Below are positions 7,977-17,431 of a stretch of 64,000 nucleotides of DNA, in pieces. The stretch spans positions 886,823 to 950,822 of the forward strand of contig NZ_QBKT01000001.1 in NCBI RefSeq assembly GCF_003054265.1, read 5' to 3'. Under the pieces are notes generated by a model that ran no database searches, was not told where the DNA came from, and saw only the letters and a list, made by a program, of their open reading frames with translations. The stretch is from Kordia periserrulae (GTDB lineage Bacteria > Bacteroidota > Bacteroidia > Flavobacteriales > Flavobacteriaceae). The position numbers and the translations under genes are program-made. Numbering within the stretch: the stretch's first letter is position 1; every line of letters begins with the position of its first letter.

Positions 7977-8858
7977 TTAGTCAAAAGTACTATGGTCTAA
8001 CAAATAATTAAATGTTCCATTTAAACAGTCTAAAGGACCTATTTCATCACCCGTATCTGGATTAACTCTTTTAAAACTAAAATTAAATGTACCTCTAATA
8101 ACTCTATCCGTAGTATTGAATTCTGTAATAGTTATTGTTCCGTCATCTTCTTCAAAAGCTTGTGAATAGTTGTCAGAACTATCAAAGTAAACAATATTCA
8201 CAAAAGAGGTAGGATTTTGAGAAGCATTGAGAGAGTCATTGTAGAGTGTATACGTACCTGTAGACCATTGGCTTTCAGGAATGTAAATATTAATTTCTCG
8301 TAAATCTGCTGGTAGTAACACACCAGGTGCACTATTACCTTGAATATGTATGAATTTTTCAGTTGTTCCTGTAAATGTAGTCATTAGTATCGCTGTCTGA
8401 GAAATATTCCAAGAAAATGGTCTTAAATTATTGTATTGCGTTCCCGCTATATTAGCTGTCATTAATGCTTGACTTTGTGGTGAGTTATTCTCCGGAACGT
8501 TAGTAACAGGACCTGACCAGTCACTAAATTGATCATTACCACAATTTGCACGAACGTAAAAATCATAGGCAACATTAAAATTTAATCCGCTAATAGTAAA
8601 TGTATTATTGATTGCTTCAACAACTGTTCCTTGACCTTGCGAAAATCCAGAGATTCCGTATTCGACTTCCCAAGAAGTAATGTCAATTTCGGTATCCCAA
8701 TTCAAGACAACTTGAGAAAGGAAATTATATTCAAGAATAGCGAAATTTGCCGGAACGTTGCATGCAATTTCTTCTTCATTCATTGTGGTATCGTCGCTTG
8801 TGCAACTTGTAAAAATTAAAAGTAGACCCAAAAAAAGTGTCTTTAAAAAGTTTTTCAT
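7977..8858 (-). CDS. Fibronectin type III domain lipoprotein
   Basis: The start is placed at the ATG at 8856-8858, because this gives a proper lipoprotein signal (hydrophobic LFLGLLLIF, then lipobox TSC); upstream in-frame codons are noncoding in character. The mature 290-residue protein begins with an acidic stretch, then a fibronectin type III domain (about residues 25-115, with NWDTEID and YDFYVRANC strands). A C-terminal beta-rich domain of about 160 residues follows, which I do not recognise but which resembles ligand- or carbohydrate-binding jelly-roll folds. It is probably a surface lipoprotein. It lies next to the two T9SS paralogues on the same strand. Confidence 0.7.
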   Translation of the reverse strand: MKNFLKTLFLGLLLIFTSCTSDDTTMNEEEIACNVPANFAILEYNFLSQVVLNWDTEIDITSWEVEYGISGFSQGQGTVVEAINNTFTISGLNFNVAYDFYVRANCGNDQFSDWSGPVTNVPENNSPQSQALMTANIAGTQYNNLRPFSWNISQTAILMTTFTGTTEKFIHIQGNSAPGVLLPADLREINIYIPESQWSTGTYTLYNDSLNASQNPTSFVNIVYFDSSDNYSQAFEEDDGTITITEFNTTDRVIRGTFNFSFKRVNPDTGDEIGPLDCLNGTFNYLLDHSTFD

Positions 8859-9016
8859 TGTAATGTTTAAGATTATTATTTTGGCGAAAATAACAATTAT
8901 CCCAACGTTTGGGCAAGAAAACTTTGTAAACGTATCAATTAATTTGTAAGTGTATTTTTTTATACCAATTTTAAACGTATAAACCTTTAAATTCAAAAAG
9001 AATGACAGCTTTAATG

Positions 9017-10060
9017 CTATTTTTTAACAAATTTTTTAATCACAGAGTGATTTTGGTTGTCGGTAATTTTTAAAAAGTACACACCACTTTTCAATCTACT
9101 AATGTCTATTTGCGAATTGGAAAGAGATACGTGCATCTTTTTACCAAGTATGGAATGAATTTCTACGGTTCGAATGTTGTCAATTCCTTGAATATTTATG
9201 TGGTTTGAAGCTGGATTTGGATAAACAGAAACGTTTGTCAATTCAAAATTTTCATTAGAAAGTGTTCGTGAGAAGGTTGCTGTGCTACAATCATCTGAAA
9301 CGGTGACATAACGAGATTCATCAACATTACAGCCTGCAAAACAATCGCCACCCGCTAAAAAAAACTCATAAATTCCATTTTCTGTAATCCTAATATCGCA
9401 TACTTCCGCAAAAGCTGTTGGACCTATAATACTTCCGTATATTACATAAGAAATTCCTGTGTATGGAGGACCAAAAATAGGATATTCCGAATATGGAAAC
9501 ACGCTGAGAATGTCTTGAATTACTTCAAACTCAGGAATAATTGCCCTAAAATTTAATACATCATAGTTAGTTTTAAATGTAAAGACTGTTATATTATTAA
9601 ATGTATTATCAAAATGTTGTTCATATACTAACTGATATTGACTAAGTAAATTATCAAGTTCAGTGTTACCGGAAATACCAGTATCTTTTAATGGTTGCAC
9701 CCAAGATACATTTGTATTTACAAAAAATTCAACCCCATCATGAATCAATTCGTCAAAATTACTAACATCCAATACAGGGTTTACATGAAATTGAAATTCA
9801 TTAAACAAAGAATCAATTCGAGCATCATTGGAAGGATTCAGATAGATTGCAGATAATTTTTCTAAATACGGAACAGCTCTTGTAGAAGGAACAAACGGAT
9901 TATTATAATCAGGATCAGAAGGATTCATTAAAATTTCTCGCAAAGCAAGCATTTTGGCATCTTTTTCATAATGCTGTTGAATAAACGGATCAATGGTACA
10001 CTGCGCGTTTACTTGATATATAAAAGCACAAAATAAAAGTATGAGTGTAATTTTTTTCAT
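9017..10060 (-). CDS. T9SS-secreted protein, tandem paralogue 1
   Basis: This 347-residue protein has a signal peptide ending at NAQ and a C-terminal type IX sorting domain (about residues 275-347: VSVYPNPASNHINIQG, then SGVYFLKI and a Lys-rich end). It is therefore expected to be secreted across the outer membrane and anchored or released. The middle 240 residues are unrecognised. The N-terminus begins CTIDPFIQQHYEKDAK and is shared with the next gene. A conserved S-R-T-L-S-N-E joint precedes the sorting domain. Confidence 0.75.
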   Translation of the reverse strand: MKKITLILLFCAFIYQVNAQCTIDPFIQQHYEKDAKMLALREILMNPSDPDYNNPFVPSTRAVPYLEKLSAIYLNPSNDARIDSLFNEFQFHVNPVLDVSNFDELIHDGVEFFVNTNVSWVQPLKDTGISGNTELDNLLSQYQLVYEQHFDNTFNNITVFTFKTNYDVLNFRAIIPEFEVIQDILSVFPYSEYPIFGPPYTGISYVIYGSIIGPTAFAEVCDIRITENGIYEFFLAGGDCFAGCNVDESRYVTVSDDCSTATFSRTLSNENFELTNVSVYPNPASNHINIQGIDNIRTVEIHSILGKKMHVSLSNSQIDISRLKSGVYFLKITDNQNHSVIKKFVKK

Positions 10061-10103
10061 GGTGTTTACATCTCTTTATTGAGGTTTCTCAAAAGATACA
10101 AAA

Positions 10104-11141
10104 TTACTTTTTGATAAATTTTTTAATCACAGAACGATTCTGGTCATCCACAATTTTTAAAAAGTACACGCCACTTTTCAATCTACGAATATCTATTTGC
10201 GAATTGGAAAGCGAAGTTTGCATTCTTTTTCCTTGAATGGAATTAATTTCTACGGTTTGAATGTTTTCAATTCCTTGAATATTTATGTGGTTTGAAGCAG
10301 GATTTGGATAGATTGAAACGTTTGTTAAAGTAACATCTTCATTAGATAAGGTTCGTGAAAAATTGACTTGATTGCAATCGTTGGAAACTGCTACGTAACG
10401 GTATTGAAAATTGTTTGGAGGATTGAAAAGGCAACCATTTTTTAAAGTAAAAACCCAATAATTATTACTTGGATGTTTGGTAATATCGCACGCAACAACT
10501 GGTGATTGTTGCGGTGGTAGTTCGTAAGTTTCTATAGTATATGGAATTCCATCATAGCCGCAAATATTATCATTAAAAAAACCCAAGTCATATGATAAGT
10601 CTTCTGTGGTGGCATTCTGCAAATCGTTCCGTAAAGCATACGTATTTATAAAATCAATCGAAGATTCCAAGGTGAAAATAGTTTTTCCCTCGTATGGATG
10701 AATTGTATAATCGTTGGCACTGGCAACAGTAAATTGATATTGAGCCAAAACTGCATCAAAGGCTGTAATTCCAGTTAATCCAGTATCCTTTAACGATTGT
10801 ACCCAAGGTGCATTGGTATCTACACTAAACAAGATATTGTGATATTGTAATTCCCAAGGATCTACATGGAATTGAAATTCGTTGAAAATAGAATCCAAGT
10901 CCGCAGAATTCTGCTGATTAATGTACATAGCAGACAACTGTTCTAAATAATAGTTGGTTCTTGTAGATGAAATTTCAGGGTTGTCATAATCAGGATCGTT
11001 TGGGTTTCCCTCAATTTCACGTAGCACTAATACTTTTGCATCAAATTCATAATTCTGCTGTATAAAAGGATCAATCGTACATTGTGCATTCATATCCCAA
11101 AAACAAAGACATAAGAGACATAGAAGTGTAATTTTTTTCAT
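10104..11141 (-). CDS. T9SS-secreted protein, tandem paralogue 2
   Basis: This 345-residue protein is the upstream tandem paralogue of the one at 9017. Both have the same layout: signal peptide, CTIDPFIQQ start, an unrecognised central domain, the SRTLSNE joint, and a T9SS sorting domain (about 273-345). The ends are most alike and the middle has diverged, which suggests a duplication followed by change in the exposed part. The genes are 43 bp apart and probably co-transcribed. Function is unknown. Confidence 0.75.
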   Translation of the reverse strand: MKKITLLCLLCLCFWDMNAQCTIDPFIQQNYEFDAKVLVLREIEGNPNDPDYDNPEISSTRTNYYLEQLSAMYINQQNSADLDSIFNEFQFHVDPWELQYHNILFSVDTNAPWVQSLKDTGLTGITAFDAVLAQYQFTVASANDYTIHPYEGKTIFTLESSIDFINTYALRNDLQNATTEDLSYDLGFFNDNICGYDGIPYTIETYELPPQQSPVVACDITKHPSNNYWVFTLKNGCLFNPPNNFQYRYVAVSNDCNQVNFSRTLSNEDVTLTNVSIYPNPASNHINIQGIENIQTVEINSIQGKRMQTSLSNSQIDIRRLKSGVYFLKIVDDQNRSVIKKFIKK

Positions 11142-11321
11142 GGTGTATGTAGTTTAGTTGTTAGGAAAATTCAAAAAGCAATTTTTTACTGAAAAATTGA
11201 AATTCAACGATTTGAACTCTCTCCAAAGTAACAAACTATCTCACCAAAAGCAAAAAAATATCATTGATGGTTTATGAAAACGAGAGAAAACACCTGTTTT
11301 AAAAGTGCTTTTTTTAAAAAT

Positions 11322-12122
11322 TTATCTGCGCTTAAAACTATTGCCGCCGGGAAATGCCGCTTTTCGTTTTTCTAAGAAAGCCGTGGTTCCTTCTTTAAAG
11401 TCTTCGGTACCAAAACAGTTTCCAAATTCCTCAATTTCTACGTTGTAACCATTCACACCATCTTCAAAATTAGCATTCACAGCTTTGATAGCGCCACGAA
11501 TTGCAACGAGTGAGTTTCGCATGATTTTCGAAGCAATTTTATTGGCTAAATCCAATAATTCTTCTGGTGTCGTTACATGATTTACCAAACCACAAGCTTT
11601 GGCTTCCTGGGCGTCAATCATTCCAGCCGTCATAATCATTTCCATCGCTTTTCCTTTTCCAACCAATTGTGGCAAACGCTGCGTTCCACCATAACCAGGA
11701 ATCACACCAAGTGATACTTCTGGAAGTCCCATTTTGGCATTGTCACTAGCAATTCTAAAGTGTGCTGCCATGGCTAATTCCAATCCGCCACCGAGCGCAA
11801 ATCCATTTACGGCTGCAATCACTGGCGTTCCTAAGTTTTGTACAAAATCGAATAGTAATTCTTGTCCTTTTGCCGCCAATACGCCACCTTCTTCCACAGA
11901 AAAATGTGCAAATTCGCTAATATCAGCGCCTGCAACAAATGCTTTATCGCCGCTTCCTGTCAAAATAATCACTTTGGTAGTGTCATCCGCATCTAATGCT
12001 TTAAAAGCATCGTGCAATTCGTGAATGGTTTTGCTGTTTAAAGCATTTAATTTTTTTGGGCGATTGATAGTGATTGTTGCAATGGCGTTTTCTGCGTGTA
12101 CAAGAATGTTTTCGTAGCTCAT
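11322..12122 (-). CDS. Enoyl-CoA hydratase/isomerase family protein
   Basis: This 266-residue crotonase-fold enzyme matches the family length. Both catalytic glutamates of true hydratases are present: Glu115 in GGGLELAM and Glu135 in GLPEVSLG. The oxyanion-hole glycines lie in AGADIS and GFALGGG. It should hydrate trans-2-enoyl-CoA in fatty acid or amino acid breakdown; the exact substrate cannot be told. Its ATG lies 5 bp after the stop of the histidine kinase gene, so the two are one transcription unit even though they are not obviously linked in function. Confidence 0.88.
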   Translation of the reverse strand: MSYENILVHAENAIATITINRPKKLNALNSKTIHELHDAFKALDADDTTKVIILTGSGDKAFVAGADISEFAHFSVEEGGVLAAKGQELLFDFVQNLGTPVIAAVNGFALGGGLELAMAAHFRIASDNAKMGLPEVSLGVIPGYGGTQRLPQLVGKGKAMEMIMTAGMIDAQEAKACGLVNHVTTPEELLDLANKIASKIMRNSLVAIRGAIKAVNANFEDGVNGYNVEIEEFGNCFGTEDFKEGTTAFLEKRKAAFPGGNSFKRR

Positions 12123-12127
12123 GGTAT

Positions 12128-13585
12128 TTAGATTTTTGGAAACGACACAATGAATGTGGTGCCTTTATTTTCTTCAGATGTAAAGGTAATATTTCCGCCG
12201 TAAGTTTCCACAATATTTTTCACCATTCCGAGTCCTAATCCCATGCCGCTGGTTTTGGTGGTAAATTTTGGCTCAAATATTTTAGGTTCGTTTTTTTTGG
12301 AAATTCCTATTCCGTTATCTTGAACCGTAATCATGACTTTATCGTCTTGCTCAAAAACTCGAACGTCAATTCGTGGCGGACGTTCGTGAGAAATGGCTTG
12401 AATAGCGTTTTTGACCAAATTCGTTACGACGCGAATGAGTTGTGTACGGTCAAATTTTGCAATGATTTTTTCCGATTCGTGTGTATAGTTGATATAATCT
12501 TCGTTGAATAAATCCATTGCCAAGCGTGTAATTTCAACCACATTGAGCATTTCGCTTTGCTGTGCAGGCATTTTGGCAAAGTTTGAAAATGCCGAAGCAA
12601 TATTGCTCATGGTATCAATTTGTTGAATGATGGTTTTGGAATATTCATCTACTTTTTGATGAATGTTCGGATCGTTTGGATCAAATTTTCGCTGGAAACT
12701 TTGTACCGTCAAGCGCATTGGTGTGAGCGGATTTTTGATTTCATGCGCCACTTGTTTTGCCATTTCGCGCCAAGCTTGTTCACGTTCACTTTTCGCCAAT
12801 TTCACCGCACTTTCTTCCAACTCGTCAATCATGCTATTGTATGCGCTGATAAGGTTGTATATTTCTTCTCCAGCATCTTCTACAATAATTTTTTCATTGC
12901 GCTGATTGAAACGTGTCTGATCTAGTTTTTCTCCAATTTTTTTAAGTGATTTTGTAATGTATCGCGACACATAATACGCAAAGAAGATAGCAATAATCAA
13001 CATTACTACATAGGTATATCCCAATCGTGTTAAAAACTCCCGCAACTCACTTTCACTAAAGGTATTATCGAGCTTGTAGCGCAAATTGATAATTCCCAAA
13101 GGTTTTGATTTGATGTCGGTAATGATACTATACGACGATTGATATTCCGTGCCGTTTTCAACAGCAATATCGTCTACATAATGTTTGTCGACGTCGTATT
13201 GCAGATTGTTTAAAATTTTAGCAGGCAAACATTCTATAATTCCTTCGCTTCTTATGGACGTATCGGACGTTATTAAAAATCCGCCTTCCAAATCGTACAA
13301 ATTGAAGGTTACATTGTGAATATCGGCAATTTTGTAGATTTCTTCTTTAAAGATTAATGGCAGATTTTCCTCATTGACAACATACGTAGTTTCAAAGTTG
13401 ATAAGATAACGTATATGTCCTTTGACTTGCTTTTCTTTTCGATCCAAACGGCGCAAATGGTAATCGTTCGATTGTTCGCTGTACTGATAAATGGTCACCA
13501 AAGCAATCAAGATAGACGCTACTAAAATTAGTAGAATCATGTAAGCAAATATTCGAGAACGTAATGAAAGTTTTGCGGGTTTCAT
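12128..13585 (-). CDS. NtrY-like membrane sensor histidine kinase
   Basis: This 485-residue kinase has TM1 at about 12-33, an extracytoplasmic sensor region, TM2 at about 190-208, a HAMP domain, and an H-box (VAHEIKNPLTPM) near residue 285. The ATPase domain has an N-box (NLVKNAIQAI), G1 (DNGIGIS) and G2 (GMGLGLGMVK). The H-box is of the NtrY/PleC-like type. No response regulator gene is adjacent, so it is an orphan kinase here. The stimulus is unknown. It sits between hemJ and the enoyl-CoA hydratase on the same strand. Confidence 0.9.
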   Translation of the reverse strand: MKPAKLSLRSRIFAYMILLILVASILIALVTIYQYSEQSNDYHLRRLDRKEKQVKGHIRYLINFETTYVVNEENLPLIFKEEIYKIADIHNVTFNLYDLEGGFLITSDTSIRSEGIIECLPAKILNNLQYDVDKHYVDDIAVENGTEYQSSYSIITDIKSKPLGIINLRYKLDNTFSESELREFLTRLGYTYVVMLIIAIFFAYYVSRYITKSLKKIGEKLDQTRFNQRNEKIIVEDAGEEIYNLISAYNSMIDELEESAVKLAKSEREQAWREMAKQVAHEIKNPLTPMRLTVQSFQRKFDPNDPNIHQKVDEYSKTIIQQIDTMSNIASAFSNFAKMPAQQSEMLNVVEITRLAMDLFNEDYINYTHESEKIIAKFDRTQLIRVVTNLVKNAIQAISHERPPRIDVRVFEQDDKVMITVQDNGIGISKKNEPKIFEPKFTTKTSGMGLGLGMVKNIVETYGGNITFTSEENKGTTFIVSFPKI

Positions 13586-13633
13586 GAATGTGAGTTATTT
13601 TCTCCTTGCTTTCGCACAATAATCAAGCCAAAA

Positions 13634-14185
13634 TCACGCCTCAGGATTCTTCTCGCGAATGCGTTTGTATACTTTAAATCCGAGCATTAGTAAAATTCCT
13701 AAAATGACTATTCCAATCACACCAAAAATCCAGTTGATGGAATTTTTTAGAATGACCAAAAATATCACCGCAAATAGGATAAAGGTGGCGCCTTCGTTCC
13801 ACAATCGCATAAAATTAGAGGTGTAACGCACCTCGTCTTTTTGCAATTGCTTGTACATTTGATGGGTTTTTAAATGATACAAAAACAGTAATACTACAAA
13901 GGCAAGTTTTACATGCATCCAGCCTAATTGAAGCAACGACGAGTTTAATACGAGTAAAATAATAGCAAAAAGCGTTGCTAAAATCGCGGATGGCCACGTA
14001 ATGATAAACCATAAGCGTTTTGCCATTAGCTTGAGTTGTTTTCCTAAAATTTCCTTTTCTGGAGATGGCTTGTGAAACGCTTCAATTTGATATACAAACA
14101 AGCGCGGAATGTAAAATAACCCTGCAAACCACGTCACTATAAATATTAAGTGCAGTGCTTTTATGTAATTGTAATATTCAAACAT
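13634..14185 (-). CDS. hemJ: HemJ-type protoporphyrinogen IX oxidase
   Basis: This 183-residue four-helix membrane protein is of the HemJ (UPF0093, CopD-like) family, which oxidises protoporphyrinogen IX to protoporphyrin IX in bacteria without HemG or HemY. The N-terminal signature with His12 (ALHLIFIVTWFAGLFYIPRL) and the conserved lysine region (Lys93 in WMHVKLAF) are both present. Databases often call such genes only CopD family protein. The heme role is supported by hemH on the same strand 4.6 kb away, by the other heme genes in this window, and by the absence of hemG and hemY here. It starts directly after the stop of the BNR-repeat gene. Confidence 0.78.
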   Translation of the reverse strand: MFEYYNYIKALHLIFIVTWFAGLFYIPRLFVYQIEAFHKPSPEKEILGKQLKLMAKRLWFIITWPSAILATLFAIILLVLNSSLLQLGWMHVKLAFVVLLFLYHLKTHQMYKQLQKDEVRYTSNFMRLWNEGATFILFAVIFLVILKNSINWIFGVIGIVILGILLMLGFKVYKRIREKNPEA

Positions 14186-17100
14186 TTAGTCTTCTATAAA
14201 CAAATAGTTTAGTTTTTTGGCATTAAAGGCTTCGTTAAAGGCTTTGATTTCCGTGTCTACCAAATTATTAAAGGTGTTGAGCTCTTTGTTGATTTTTTGT
14301 GTCAATTCGTTTTTTACCGCAATATCTTGTGCCGTCGGCGCAAAATCGCCCATGCTTACAAGCGAATTTAAGTGTCCTAATTTGTTGGTCAAACGAATTG
14401 GGAAATTCAACGGATCTTGTCCACTGCGGTTTTTGGTTTGATACAAGGCTTCTTCAATTTCGGTAAATTGTTTTTTCAGTTCGTTGGCTTTTTCCACCAA
14501 GTCTTTGACGTTGTCATCGTCTTTATATTGCGCTGCAAAAGAAGTCAATTTTGCGTTGATTTTTCGAATTTTTTTGATGGATTTGTGCGCGTTGTCCATC
14601 GTAGCATTGACATCTTTGATGAATTCGAATTGCTTTTGCATATCTGCCAACGTACTTTCCGCTCTTGGATCTGCTAAAATGGTAAACGGTTTCGTGATTT
14701 CAACCGCATCTTGTCCTTCTTTCTTTATGGTTAATTTCACTTTGTACGCGCCTGGAACTGCTTTTGGACCGTTCAAACTTGCCCACCACAAAATCATGCC
14801 TTTTAAACGCTCCGTTCCTGTATACATCATGTCCCACAAAAACATATTGGCTCCTTTTTCAACCTTGAGTTTGTCTTTTTCTTTGTTCTTGGTGCTGAAT
14901 GTTTTAATAACATCGCCATTGGCTTCCATATACGTTAACGAAACCTCGTCTTTTTCATCGTAATCGTTTAAGTAGAAATAAGTCATCACACCATTTGGAT
15001 GATTCGTTCCTTCCGTTTTACTGCCTTTTCGGGAACCACCACGCATTCTGTAACTGTCTTTTGGAGTGTAAAGAATATCCTTATTTTTAGAGCGATTGTA
15101 TTGCTGGTGAATCACGGTTAAATCGTCAATAATCCAAACACTTCTTCCTTGTGTCGCCACGATTAAATTGTTGTTTTTTACGGCTAAATCAGTAATCGGA
15201 ACTATTGGAAGATTCAACTGAAACGATTGCCAATTTTTTCCATCATCGAATGAAATGTACATGCCTGTTTCTGTTCCTGCGTATAATAATCCTTTGCGTT
15301 TTGGGTCTTCACGAACCACACGTGTAAAGTGATTATCTTTGATTCCATTTGTAATTTTTGTCCACGATTTTCCGTAATTGGTGGTTTTGTAGAGATATGG
15401 AGTAAAATCGCCAGTTTTGTATTTTGTGCCTGCAACATAGCATGTTCCTGCATCAAAAGTACTTGGTTCAACACTGTTAATCATCATCCATTCAGGCATT
15501 CCTTTTGGCGTTACATTTTCCCAAGTTTGTCCGCCATTTTGCGTAATGTGAATCAATCCGTCGTCACTTCCTACCCACAACAATCCTTCTTTCAAAGGCG
15601 ATTCTTGCGCAGCAAATATGGTACAGTAATATTCTACGGAAGTGTTGTCCTGCGTAATCGGTCCACCAGAAGATTTTAATTTTTCAGGATCGTTTCGCGT
15701 CAAATCTGGACTGATAATTTTCCACGATTGTCCTTCATTTTCCGTGACATGCACTTGATTGGAAAAGGTGTACAATCGATTCGGATTGTGTTTTGAAAAC
15801 ATGATTGGAAAATTCCACTGAAAGCGATATTTCATGCCTTCTGCACCATGTCCCATCGGATTATCTGGCCATACATTAATGGCTCTTACCGTTCCTGTTT
15901 TGTGATTGACTCTCGTCAGAAAACCATCATAACTTCCGCCATACACAATGTCATTATCTTCAGGATCGACCGCAATATGTGCCGATTCGCCACCTGCAGT
16001 ACTTTCCCAGTCATCATCCGAAATAGAATATCCGTCTGTCCTGTGAGGAATTCGGACAGTTGAATTGTCTTGCTGCGCTACATAAATTCGATACGGAAAG
16101 CTGTTATCTGTCGTCACACGGTAAAATTGTGATGTCGGTTGATTGTGATAGGTACTCCACGTTTCGCCACCGTCGTAGGTAACTTGCGCACCGCCATCAT
16201 CACCAATAATCATACGTTTTGGATTTTCAGGTGCAATCCACAAATCGTGATGATCGCCGTGTGGTGCGTTGTAGGTACTAAATGTTTTTCCGCCGTCGGT
16301 ACTTTTGTGATAACGTACGTTTAAAACGTATACGACATCTTCGTTTTCGGTATCAGCATATACACGTGTGTAGTACCAAGCGCGCTGACGCAATTTACGT
16401 TCGCTATTGACTTGTGTCCACGTTTCGCCACCATCTTCGCTGCGATACAAACCACCTTTATCTTTATTTTCTACAATTGCCCAAACACGTTGGTTATTTA
16501 ATGGTGAAACGGTCACTCCGATAATTCCTAAAGTTCCCGTTGGAAAGCCTTTTTTTGTGGAGATTTCCGTCCACGTTTCCCCGCTATCCGTACTTTTCCA
16601 CAATGCAGAACCGTCACCGCCAGAACTCAAACTGTACGGAGTTCTGCGAACGCGCCATGTAGAGGCATATAAAATTCTAGGATTGGGATCGATTAATAAA
16701 TCGACTACACCTGCATCTGCATTAGCAAAGAGTGTTTTTCGCCACGTTTTTCCGCCGTCGGTACTTTTGTACACGCCTCTTTCGTCAGAAGATTTGTAGA
16801 TATTTCCCATCACACCAGCATATACAATATCTGGATTGGTTGGATGCACCGCCATTCTAGGAATGTGACGTGAATTTGTTAATCCAGAAGCTTTCCAAGT
16901 TTTTCCAGCATCCACACTTTTCCAAACGCCGTACCCTGAAGATACGTTTCCGCGTACCGTTTTTTCTCCGCCGCCAACATAAATTACATTGGGATCGCTT
17001 TTAGAAACGGTAATCGCTCCGATACTTCCACCAAAATAACCATCAGAAATATTGTCCCAAGAACGTCCGCCATTGGTTGTTTTCCAAATTCCGCCGCCTG

Positions 17101-17290
17101 TAGCGCCAAAATAGAATAGATTTGGCTTGTTGGGAACACCTGTCACCGCAGCACTTCGTCCGCCACGAAATGGTCCAACGAGTCTGTATTCTAGGTTTTT
17201 ATAATAGGTTTCGTCAAAAGTTTGTGCTTGAATTTCAAGTTGGCTGATAATGGTTAAAAAAACGGTCAGCAGGATGGTTGTAATTCGCAT
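14186..17290 (-). CDS. Large secreted BNR/VPS10-type beta-propeller protein
   Basis: This 1034-residue protein has a signal peptide ending at IQAQ. The first 750 residues contain many Asp-box (BNR) repeats of the form S-x-D-x-G-x-T-W, for example STDGGKTW and SEDGGETW, spaced as in sortilin/VPS10 ten-bladed propellers or the xyloglucanase fold. The C-terminal 280 residues have a beta domain then a helical, Lys-rich segment. There is no T9SS sorting domain and no obvious catalytic acid, so a periplasmic binding or scaffold role is as likely as a glycosidase. It is adjacent to hemJ with no gap, though no heme link is known. Confidence 0.82.
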   Translation of the reverse strand: MRITTILLTVFLTIISQLEIQAQTFDETYYKNLEYRLVGPFRGGRSAAVTGVPNKPNLFYFGATGGGIWKTTNGGRSWDNISDGYFGGSIGAITVSKSDPNVIYVGGGEKTVRGNVSSGYGVWKSVDAGKTWKASGLTNSRHIPRMAVHPTNPDIVYAGVMGNIYKSSDERGVYKSTDGGKTWRKTLFANADAGVVDLLIDPNPRILYASTWRVRRTPYSLSSGGDGSALWKSTDSGETWTEISTKKGFPTGTLGIIGVTVSPLNNQRVWAIVENKDKGGLYRSEDGGETWTQVNSERKLRQRAWYYTRVYADTENEDVVYVLNVRYHKSTDGGKTFSTYNAPHGDHHDLWIAPENPKRMIIGDDGGAQVTYDGGETWSTYHNQPTSQFYRVTTDNSFPYRIYVAQQDNSTVRIPHRTDGYSISDDDWESTAGGESAHIAVDPEDNDIVYGGSYDGFLTRVNHKTGTVRAINVWPDNPMGHGAEGMKYRFQWNFPIMFSKHNPNRLYTFSNQVHVTENEGQSWKIISPDLTRNDPEKLKSSGGPITQDNTSVEYYCTIFAAQESPLKEGLLWVGSDDGLIHITQNGGQTWENVTPKGMPEWMMINSVEPSTFDAGTCYVAGTKYKTGDFTPYLYKTTNYGKSWTKITNGIKDNHFTRVVREDPKRKGLLYAGTETGMYISFDDGKNWQSFQLNLPIVPITDLAVKNNNLIVATQGRSVWIIDDLTVIHQQYNRSKNKDILYTPKDSYRMRGGSRKGSKTEGTNHPNGVMTYFYLNDYDEKDEVSLTYMEANGDVIKTFSTKNKEKDKLKVEKGANMFLWDMMYTGTERLKGMILWWASLNGPKAVPGAYKVKLTIKKEGQDAVEITKPFTILADPRAESTLADMQKQFEFIKDVNATMDNAHKSIKKIRKINAKLTSFAAQYKDDDNVKDLVEKANELKKQFTEIEEALYQTKNRSGQDPLNFPIRLTNKLGHLNSLVSMGDFAPTAQDIAVKNELTQKINKELNTFNNLVDTEIKAFNEAFNAKKLNYLFIED

Positions 17291-17402
17291 GCGTAAAGAT
17301 AGGTTTGGTTTTAGCTACTAAAATACGGATTATTCTTTTATATGTTGTTGTTTGTTCTTCGTGTTTTGTTGATTCGTCGATTTGTTCTTTGACTCTCAAT
17401 AC

Positions 17403-17426
17403 TCAATACTAATTTCTCACTACTGA
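17403..17426. repeat. Short dispersed intergenic repeat (CTCAATACT family)
   Basis: CTCAATACTAATTTCTCACT recurs with few changes at 30196-30222 and partly at 30004-30019. An inverted form is at 29820-29840. All copies are intergenic. Confidence 0.5.
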
Positions 17427-17431
17427 AAAAA

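Noticed and set aside
14484..14963. 159-codon frame on the plus strand inside the BNR-repeat gene
   Set aside because: Antisense to a conserved long gene and low in complexity; no start context or known motif.
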